A stretch of 64,000 nt of DNA from Halocafeteria seosinensis (taxonomy: Eukaryota; Sar; Bigyra; Bicosoecida): the NCBI GenBank assembly GCA_001687465.1, contig LVLI01000338.1, positions 1-64,000 of the forward strand, written 5' to 3'. The translations under genes were made by a program, and so were the position numbers. Positions 42,611-51,400 of the stretch are shown here, one piece after another (the first letter of the stretch is position 1; the number at the start of each line of letters is the position of its first letter). The notes beneath the pieces are model-generated. The model made no database searches. It saw nothing but the letters and a program-made list of their open reading frames with translations, and was not told where the DNA came from.

Positions 42611-45505
42611 ATGAAGCTGAGCATTGCTTACTGGGCACCTGCGGAGACTCACAAGGGGAACGAATCCCACCATGTACCACCGACAGGATACAAGAGGAGG
42701 AAACCGGATACAGTTCATTCCGGTATGACGGATTTGGGGCGAGTCGTCATAAGTATTAGTTTGTTTACCGTGCTTGTCAAGGAGGCAGCGGGAGCGAATG
42801 TTGACTTGCGAGCCAATATCCAAGAGGGGAAGGAGCCTTGTTTTCAGTATTTCCCCAATAAGAATCTGTTTCGAATGAACTGTAGCATTCTCAATTGGGA
42901 AGAACAAGGTTACGGTGATGATACTCATATTTCACTTGAAGTGAAAGAGACATTTGATGGTGGTGGTAGCCAAGGAAACATAATTGATTTGAAAGGCATT
43001 GAAGACTTCTACGGGTTGTTTACGGTTGCGAAAGATGGAGAGAACATTGCGTCCTTGAATGAAGCTCCCTTGATCCGCCATGTTCATGTCAAGCACGGGA
43101 CAACTGCGTCCTCTGGAGGATTTGTTATTCGAAAATACCAGAAGTATTTTATCGTCGATTCATGTAGCGCTACAGGCGATATAACGGATAGTGCTGGTGG
43201 TATATGTGGTCATATGGTGGGCCACAATGAGGGGCATATCAAGATATCACATTCCTACTCAACAGGAACGATAAAGGGCAGTTTGGCAGGTGGTATCACC
43301 GGGGACGATACCGGATACGATCATGGAACTGTCAATATCACGCAATGTTACTCCACTGGAACTATTAAAGGGGGCAAATCAGGTGGTACATGTGGACGGG
43401 ATGCCGCTCGTGCTCACGGTCATGTGTATATCACACAGTCATATTCGACGGGAAATATTATTGGGAGCCACAGCGGTGGTATTGTCGGAGATGATGTAGC
43501 ACACGAGTATGGGGACTTACATATTATCGATTGTTATACCCGAGGAAATATTCGTGGTTCCTTGGCCGGAGGAATCACTGGGGAAAGCGCTGGGGGCTAC
43601 AACGATGTTCAGGAAGCTACAGGTGATATATACATTATTAACACGTATGCGTCTGGTGCAGTGAATAGAGACGATGCTGGTGGGCTCATTGGTGATATCG
43701 ACGGATCAACACGTGGTGTTATCAAAGTGCACTATTCGGTATACAATGATAGAGGTGGTGCGGGCCAAATCGTTGGAAGAAACCAGGGGAATGTTCTCGA
43801 AACGGTAGGCATTTCAGGCAATTTAGATGATATAAGAGGTCAACTCTATCATCACGGAGGGGTCCAGCAGTGGGACAATGAGGCATGGGCTGTCAATGGA
43901 CGTGATGCTCTGCCCATTCTTCGTTTCCAGCTAGTGGATCCAACCCCAACCCCAAGTCCATCGACGACTTCCGCGGCAACCCCCACTCCATCTACAACAC
44001 CGTCAAAGACGTCTACTCTCTCAAGTTCTCCCTCTAGATCAGTTACGCCGACACCATCTTTCAGCCCCACCACAAGTGCTTCAAGCTCGAAAACCCCATC
44101 GGCTAGTGTTTCGCCCTCCCAGACTCCTACATCAACAGCAACGCCGAGCCCTACGGCTTCTTTATCGACTACGCCTTCTAGTTCCAGTTCTCGAACGGAA
44201 ACGAGGACGTCTTCTGTCAGTGGAAGTTCTACCGCTTCCACTTCGACGACTGGTACACCTTCTGGGTCAACGTCTATGACGCCGAGTTGGACCCCGACTC
44301 GCAGCCCCCCGAGTTTATGTTCTTGTACAAGCACTCCCTCGTCCTCAAGCTCAGAAACCGTTACCTTGACTTTGACTCCGTGCCCAACAAGATCCACCGC
44401 GCTGACACCAAGCACGCCCACTTCTCCGACAACTAGTGCAAGCCGCAGTTCCATACACCCACTGCCGAAAACCCAGGATGGGAAATCCGCTAATGCAGGC
44501 CCTGTAATGCCAGGAGTGGCCCAATGGGCTGTGATTTCCGCCGTGAGCGTGATTATTTCTATGGCTGTGGCATTCATTCTCTACCGGCGATCAAGAAATC
44601 GCAATATGTCCAAGTTTACCGACGATCCGAAAAAAGTGTATGCTGCCCAGTTAGGTATACCCTCGAAAAATGTCAAAGTGATGTTTCCTGACAGAGATGG
44701 AAACGCTGCATTCCATATTCACTCTCTGAGTGTTGATGATGAAAATATGGAACTCGCTCATGTCAACCCCCTGAACTTACCGACAAATCGTGGGGAGTCT
44801 TCTTCAGGCCAATCCAATCCGTCATCCGTAAATACTCGACCGTCTCAAACCCAGTTCTCCTATCAGTCCCACACCGTGGCTCCAACGGTAAATAGTGGTG
44901 AAGCACCTGTGACGGTGGCCAATGGAGCAAAAACATTGGGGAGGGCTTCAGTGGAGCCTCCCCAAATAGTCTTTGTGGAACCTCGCGGTCAATCACTGAG
45001 CTCACACAGAGTTCGCATCGTTTCTTCCGCTGCGCCGAGTATTCAGCGTGTCCATAGAACAAGATCTCGAGGCGAATCGTGTCAAGTAAAGGTTGCTTCC
45101 ATAGTTGACCTTGACACCACGTCCATGAAGCGAATAGAACGTCTTAGACTGCGGTTGAGGCAATGGAAGTCAAAGGTGCTTGCTGAGCCTCCGCCTCTTG
45201 TCGAACTGGAAGTAGACAGTGTATCCTCTGAAACGAACAGCGGGGAGCTGTCCAGTAACGCTGCTGCCAGTTCTGACTCCGGTAGTGGTATCGCTCAATT
45301 GAAGTTTGCAAAACCTGATGTCCATGCCGCACGAAACACCCTTTCCGAAGAGACAAAGAACGACCGTTGCCGGCAACCTAGGATTGGTTCGATTGGTAAG
45401 AAAGAATTTACTCCAGTGCCTTCTCAAACCTCGCGTTCCTCGGCGAGGAGTGGTTTTACATCTGTCAAGCAGAAGGCTGCTGGCTCGCGCCGAGGAAAGA
45501 CGTGA
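42611..45505 (+). CDS. GLUG-stalk family protein E, canonical full-length member
   Basis: A 964-residue protein from the first ATG (42611); a second ATG at 42725 (MTDLGR) would place the hydrophobic segment VVISISLFTVLV as a normal signal peptide, cleaved near KEAAGA, and is my preferred alternative. The cap begins NVDLRANIQEGKEPCF and contains FDGGG, IDLKGIEDFYGLF and the APLIRHVHVKHGTTA strand. Six GLUG-type repeats follow (GGICG, GGITG, GGTCG, GGIVG, GGITG, GGLIG), then the end cap WDNEAWAV and LPILRFQL. The stalk is about 170 residues. The helix (WAVISAVSVIISMAVAFIL) ends YRRSRNRN, and the tail has VYAAQLGIP, HVNPLN, VFVEPRG, VRIVSSAAPS, VKVASIVDLDTTSMKRIERL, RQWKSKVLAEPPPL and KKEFTPVPS. 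This is the best reference for the family layout; every block is present in one exon. Confidence 0.92.
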   Translation: MKLSIAYWAPAETHKGNESHHVPPTGYKRRKPDTVHSGMTDLGRVVISISLFTVLVKEAAGANVDLRANIQEGKEPCFQYFPNKNLFRMNCSILNWEEQGYGDDTHISLEVKETFDGGGSQGNIIDLKGIEDFYGLFTVAKDGENIASLNEAPLIRHVHVKHGTTASSGGFVIRKYQKYFIVDSCSATGDITDSAGGICGHMVGHNEGHIKISHSYSTGTIKGSLAGGITGDDTGYDHGTVNITQCYSTGTIKGGKSGGTCGRDAARAHGHVYITQSYSTGNIIGSHSGGIVGDDVAHEYGDLHIIDCYTRGNIRGSLAGGITGESAGGYNDVQEATGDIYIINTYASGAVNRDDAGGLIGDIDGSTRGVIKVHYSVYNDRGGAGQIVGRNQGNVLETVGISGNLDDIRGQLYHHGGVQQWDNEAWAVNGRDALPILRFQLVDPTPTPSPSTTSAATPTPSTTPSKTSTLSSSPSRSVTPTPSFSPTTSASSSKTPSASVSPSQTPTSTATPSPTASLSTTPSSSSSRTETRTSSVSGSSTASTSTTGTPSGSTSMTPSWTPTRSPPSLCSCTSTPSSSSSETVTLTLTPCPTRSTALTPSTPTSPTTSASRSSIHPLPKTQDGKSANAGPVMPGVAQWAVISAVSVIISMAVAFILYRRSRNRNMSKFTDDPKKVYAAQLGIPSKNVKVMFPDRDGNAAFHIHSLSVDDENMELAHVNPLNLPTNRGESSSGQSNPSSVNTRPSQTQFSYQSHTVAPTVNSGEAPVTVANGAKTLGRASVEPPQIVFVEPRGQSLSSHRVRIVSSAAPSIQRVHRTRSRGESCQVKVASIVDLDTTSMKRIERLRLRLRQWKSKVLAEPPPLVELEVDSVSSETNSGELSSNAAASSDSGSGIAQLKFAKPDVHAARNTLSEETKNDRCRQPRIGSIGKKEFTPVPSQTSRSSARSGFTSVKQKAAGSRRGKT

Positions 45506-45959
45506 AAAGGTGAGTCCCGTGGTCATGCAGGGTCTACTAGACAAGCGGATATGCTCTTACCCATTGCAGGTAGTTTTTAACACTGTTACTATTTGCTCTT
45601 CAACACACAACTCTATTTGATTACGGAGCAGCAACATCATGTTTAGTCGTTGCAACTTGCACGACGATGGTTAAGCATGTCAGCCTCGTACGTTCACGTG
45701 TACGTTGACATGCGCGTATACATATTCCTGGTTGCTAAAGGAATTGTTTGGTTCGATGCTGCTTCCTACGGACTACATGCAATACAGTAGAGATGCCTTT
45801 GGTTTCCCCCCATGATCACTGTTGCATACCTACCTTTGAGCAGCTACATGTATTTTGCTGATGAGCGTTGTACTTTGCTAAGCATGGTCGAAGTGAACAT
45901 CCAAGACTCAAGAACCGTGAGTATCCTGTAAGATCTGAAAATTGCCGAACGACGCAATG
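45506..45959. other. Intergenic stretch downstream of E
   Basis: No gene or relic recognised. A near-palindromic run rich in CACGTGTACGTTGACATGCG lies near 45690-45720. Confidence 0.35.
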
Positions 45960-47067
45960 ACAGTCGTCCGACCCAACGGCAGCCAGCTCAACTCCAAGTG
46001 CCACCTCGACATCGACACCGAGTTCCACCTCGACGTCGACACCGACGTCTACATGGACGCCATCGCAGACACCTCCAAAGACATCTACCTCCTCGAGCTC
46101 TCCGTCTACAACGGTCACTCGAACAGCATCTTGGAGTGCAACACTGAGCTCCTCCGAGACACCATCTGGAACTGTTTTAGTTCCCAAAACTCCAAGATCT
46201 ACGATAACTACGAGTCCCTCAACAAGTTTCTCCAGTTCGATGACCATTTCACCGTCACGCTCAACATCGGGAACTACGGACAACACTGCTTCTACCAGTG
46301 TAAGCCTTACTTTGGCCACCGTTACGCTGTCGGGGTCAACGTCTGGGACAACTACATCCGCTGCGAGTTGCTCTGGTTCGGTGACGCCTTCCCTATCTTC
46401 GAGAACAAACTATATTGCGATGCATGCATCCCGCACTGGCGCGTCAAACAATTCAGACCCTATGGTGTCAGGAGTTGCTGAAGTGACTTTAACTTCCATA
46501 GTGAGCTGTATGGCCCTCCTGGCCTTAGCATTTATTCTCTCCCGGCGATCAAAGAATCGCAATATGTCCAAGCATGTCGACGATCCGAAAGTACTGTACG
46601 CAGCCCAGTTAGGTATATCCTTGAGCACAGTAAAAGTGATGTTCCCCGACACAGATGGAAACGCTGCATTCCAGATTCATCCTGTGAATGCTGATGACAA
46701 ACCTACGGAAGTAGCTCATGTGAACCTTCTACACCTTTGGGAAAAATCGTGCAAATCCTTCTCCAGACCGGTCGATTCCGTCGAACATTATACTAGAACA
46801 ACTGAAAACCAGTCCTTAGATCAAGCCCAGATTGTAGCTCCAACTTTAGATAGCGGTGGAAGAGAAACGGCAATCTCGGCGAAAGGAGCAGAGAGATCGA
46901 GGTCGGCTTCACTGGAAACTCCCACAGTCATCTTCGTGGAACGCAACGCTGAACCATTGAGCTTAGACGAAGTCCGAATTGTATCTACGGCTGCGCCAAA
47001 TTTGCAGCGAATTGATAAAACAGAATCTTCCGGCAAAACGGCATCACACTGTTGTCTCACCGGTTAG
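45960..47067 (+). pseudogene. Headless GLUG-stalk copy: stalk, membrane helix, broken tail
   Basis: From about 45970 the frame reads Ser/Thr stalk (TSTPSSTSTSTPTSTWTPSQ). It continues through a helix (TLTSIVSCMALLALAFIL, then SRRSKNRNMSK) into the tail: VLYAAQLGIS, VKVMFPDTDGNAAF, EVAHVNLLHL, VIFVERNAEPL, VRIVSTAAPNLQRIDK. It then stops at SHCCLTG where the VKVASVVDLD block should begin. No cap or GLUG repeats precede the stalk. The protein sequence up to the break is well kept, so the copy is young. An ATG at 46240 gives a 275-residue frame, but without a leader that product would not be a normal surface protein. The sequence after the break runs into the F reading frame. Confidence 0.75.
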
Positions 47068-47122
47068 TCAGGCTTCTATTGGTGCTACTATCCACATTAT
47101 TCGGCACACCGCAGTTAGCCCT

Positions 47123-48484
47123 ATGATTCACTGCCGTTCGGGACGAGTTTTCGTAGTCAACAGAGAGATGAGCCGTTTGGTGTTAACCACTGAACCGCTC
47201 CCAGCAAATTGCGCTTTCCGAAACAGTACCCCGTCTGGAATGAAACCTTGTTTTCCGTATTTTCCTAATGGCAAGTTATTCCAAACGACGCGTACTGTTC
47301 TCCGGCTGGAGGCACATAATTACGAAGCTGATATTTCCTTTGACGCAAAGAAGGCTTTTGATGATGGCAAGGGCATAGAAAATATCATTGACTTGAAGGA
47401 CTTGCCGAGAGGGTCTAGTGAATGGTTATCCGCAGAAGCAGATAAAGCGTTGAGCGCAGGTCCGCAGGGTAGCTCTGCCGCAGGAAGAAATGTATTGAGT
47501 ACAGCGTCCATAGGTAAAGTGATGGCATTTCCTTCTATGTCTGTTGCATATACGTCTGGCGATTGGTCCTTTATTTCTTCGGAGGGTGAATCGCACTACG
47601 CGGCTCACTCATTCCCGGTGGTATATCCTCTGTTGATACTGTTATCAACATTATTCTGCGCCGCACAGTTGGCTAATATTTTGATCATGAGCTGTGTCGA
47701 CTACAACTACCACCATCAATACCGGTCATCGTCAGCGTCAGCGAATGAACTCGGAATTGAATCCCGCTGGAAGGGGATGGTCGGTCGAGGCATTGATAGG
47801 ATTTCTTCGAGCAGCAAGAAGTTGAAACGACGAAAAATCCGGTCATACATGTATTCCACAAAAAGTATCATACAGACGCTCTTGTGCCTTAGCACTCTGT
47901 CGATCTGGGTATGGAACCCTGTGGATGCAAATGATTTGTACAAGGATATTGTTGATGGGGAAGGAGCTTGTCTCCAGCAGGTACTCATTGACCATCTGTT
48001 CACCCACCTCAAGTGGGAGGACCAAAAGTACGATGCTGACACTCAGGTGTCCGTGAAGATAGGCGAGACATCTGATGGGGATGGTCGCGTAGGAAATCTT
48101 ATTGGCTTAGGCGAGAATTTGCTGCACTATTTCAAGGCCACATTGTTGCTTCCTGAGGCACGTCTTGCCGTTGAAAACGATGTGCGTACCAGAGAGTCTC
48201 TTTCGGCAGGTACAGGTATTCATTATGGTACATGCTCTTCACGAGGAGGCAGGGCCATCCCTGTGCCTCAAATTGGAATGGGAGTCATTCTTAGTGCAGC
48301 ATACCTATTCATTTCCGCTACTATTCTACTGGATGGCTACCCGAAAGAGTCAGGCCCTCGCTGTGTGGGTGACTACCATCGAACGTCACCCAGTATCTGC
48401 TTGTATGGTAAAGAAGAGGAGATTAGTGGTTTGAACTTAGTTTGCAGCGGGAAACGGAGACGAAGTAAACTCCAAGCTCGCCAA
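47123..48484 (+). other. In-frame remnants of two older family leaders upstream of F
   Basis: Remnant 1 has GMKPCFPYFPNGKLFQTTRT and NIIDLKDL, matching the cap without its DLR start. Remnant 2 has a full leader (hydrophobic VVYPLLILLSTLFCAAQ, basic KKLKRRKIRS, hydrophobic SIIQTLLCLSTLSIWVW) followed by NDLYKDIVDGEGAC and HLKWEDQKYDADT, and stops resembling the cap near 48140. The third and intact leader follows. No stop codon occurs through all of this, which is notable for decayed sequence. Confidence 0.7.
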
Positions 48485-51400
48485 ATGGCTGTTGAATCAA
48501 TCGTTATATATTTCACCACGTTGGCAGCTATGTTGATACTCCCCGGGAAATCGCTCGCTCAAGACTCCGATGATTTGCGAGACAGTATCGTAGACGGCAA
48601 TGAAACTTGTTTCCAGTATTTCCCCGCTGACAATCTCTTTCGGATGACCTGCACTGTGCTCAACTGGAACACCAGCTACAGCAATGACGATGACCACACC
48701 CACATTACGCTTAAGGCGAAAGAGACATTTGATGGTGGTGGTCGTGAAGGAAATATCATTGAGTTGGGGGACACTCAAAGCTTCCCTGGATTATTCCGGG
48801 GTGATAATGACATCGGATCTTTGGATGAGGCTCCGTTGATTCGAAATGTCCATGTCAAGAATGGGAAAACTGCATTTGCAGGTGGATTTATTGTTCAACA
48901 AGATCAAAAGTATTTTGTCGTGGATTCATGTAGCTCAACAGGAGAGATCACGGCTGAGCATGCTGGTGGTATATGTGGTAAGGCGGGTGGCGACGGAGGC
49001 CACATTACAATATCGAATTCCTATTCGACAGGGACAATACAGGGTGGATTTGCAGGTGGTATCGCAGGAGGAGGTGTAGGATCCTATAGTGGGACTGTGA
49101 ATATCACCCAATGTTATTCCACTGGGACAATCCGGGGATACTCAGCAGGTGGTATCTGTGGGGACAATGCTGGTCATGAGAAAGGTCTCGTGTATATCAC
49201 GCAATCGTATTCCACAGGAACTATTCCGGGGGACCATAGTGGTGGAATTACTGGATATGCTCCAGCGCTTAATGATGGTGAAGTACATATACAAGATTGC
49301 TATACGCGAGGACATATTGCGGGTGATACAGCAGGAGGGATTGCTGGGGCATACAGAGAAACAGGCAAAGTATACATAACAAATACGTATGCTTCCGGTA
49401 TCGTCCACCATCAAAATAGTGGTGGAATCATTGGAGAGATAAATGATATTGCAAATGGTGTCCTCAACGTAAAATATTCGGTGTATAATGGCTCGAATGG
49501 GGCCCCTTTGGTCAGAGACGACAACTCCCACGAGGGTGTCTTGAACACGACAGGCATTTCAAACACTTTGGATGATATACAGGGTCAACTGTATCATTTT
49601 AAGGGCGTCCAGAAATGGGATAATGAAATCTGGGCTCTCAATGGCGCGGATACTCTGCCCATTTTGCGCTTTCAATTGATGCAACCACTCGAGCCTGTTG
49701 CAACTGTGGAGCCAAGTCCTTGTGTTGAAGCCCAACCGACATCCCAACGGACACAATTATCGCCCGCAACTCCGGCAGGTACTCCCTCTTCGCCTTCCGC
49801 TCCTGCTGACTTGCGAAGTAGGATCCAAAATGGGAACGAGCGTTGTTTTCAGTATTTGCCCGACGAAAGTCTTTTTCGAATGACGTGTACTGTTCTCAAG
49901 TGGGAAACCAGTAGGTACGATAGGAACACGCACATTAAGCTCAAGGTAAATGAGACATTTGATGGTGGTGGTCGCAACGGAAATATCATTGAGTTGGGGC
50001 ACACTCACGACTTACTTGGATTATTCCGGGTTGAAAATGATGGTGATGACATTGAGTCATTGGATGAAGCTCCGTTGATTCAGAATGTCAATGTCAAGAA
50101 TGGGCGCATTGCAGAAGGTGGTGGGTTTATTGTTCGAGAAGACCAAAAATATTTTATCGTGGACTCGTGTAGCTCTACAGGGTTGGTCACTAAGCATTAT
50201 GCTGGTGGTATATGTGGTCGTCATGCGGGTCGCAACGGAGGCCACATTAAGATATCGAATTCCCACTCTACAGGGGCAATACAGGGTAAACATGCAGCTG
50301 GTATCGCAGGAGGAGGTGTAGGATCCCACAGTGGGACTGTGAATATCACCCAATGTTATTCCACTGGGACAATTGGAGGAACTCATTCAGGTGGTATCTG
50401 TGGGGATAATGCTGGTCATACGAATGGTCTCGTGTATATCACGCAATCATATTCCACAGGAACTATCGACGGGAAACAGAGTGGTGGAATTACTGGATAT
50501 GCTCCAGCGCTTAATGATGGTGAAGTACATATACGAGATTGCTATACGCGAGGAAATATTGCGGGCGATACAGCAGGAGGGATTACTGGGGCATACACAG
50601 GAACAGGCAAAGTATACATAACAAATACGTATGCTTCCGGTATTGTCCACCATCAAAATAGTGGTGGAATCATTGGAGAGATAAATGATATTGCAAATGG
50701 TGTCATCAACGTAAAATATTCGGTGTATAATGGCTCGAATGGGGCCCCTATGGTCAGAGACGACAACTCCCACGAGGGTGGCTTGAACACGACAGGCATT
50801 TCAAACACTTTGAATGATATACAGGGTCAACTGTATCAGTATAATGGCGTCCAAAAATGGGATAATGAAATCTGGGCTCTCAGTGGCACTGATACTCTGC
50901 CCATTTTGCGCTTTCAGTTGTCCCAATCGTCAAGGGAGCCGAGCTCAACTCCAAGCGCCATGCCGACACCGACGCCGACATGGACGCCGTCTGAGACACC
51001 TCGAAGAACTCCTACTTCATCGAGCTCATCGTCCACCACAGTCACTCCTACATCGTCTTGGAGTGCAACACCGAGCTCCTCCACATCTATAACGCCGTCT
51101 GAGACACCTCCAAGAACCCCGACTTCGTCGAGCTCATCGTCCACCACAGTCACTCCTACACGATCTTGGAGTGCAACACCGAGTTCCTCCACATCTATTA
51201 CACCTTCCGGAACCGCTTCGCTTTCGAAAACTCCAACATCAGCGAGAACTCAGAGTCCCACAACGAGTGTTTCGAGCTCCATGACTGTTTCTATGACTAT
51301 TTCGCCGTCCAGCTCGACGTCGCGAAGTCGGTCGGCGAAAACTCATTCTGCCACTAAAAGTCCTACTGAATCCAGCTCAACCACGTCCACACCATCGAGC

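Noticed and set aside
43852-44577. 241-codon minus-strand frame under the stalk and helix of E
   Set aside because: Shadow of the E stalk; E itself has clear domains on the plus strand.
45942-46481. 179-codon plus-strand frame rich in Asp, Asn and aromatic residues
   Set aside because: It is the frame next to the Ser/Thr stalk of the headless copy; the stalk frame continues into a real membrane helix, this one does not.
46979-47122. Non-ATG (TTG, GTG) extensions of F, C, E, G and others
   Set aside because: A nuclear gene is expected to start with ATG, so I used the first suitable ATG (47123 for F, 10716 for C, 42611 for E, 56214 for G).
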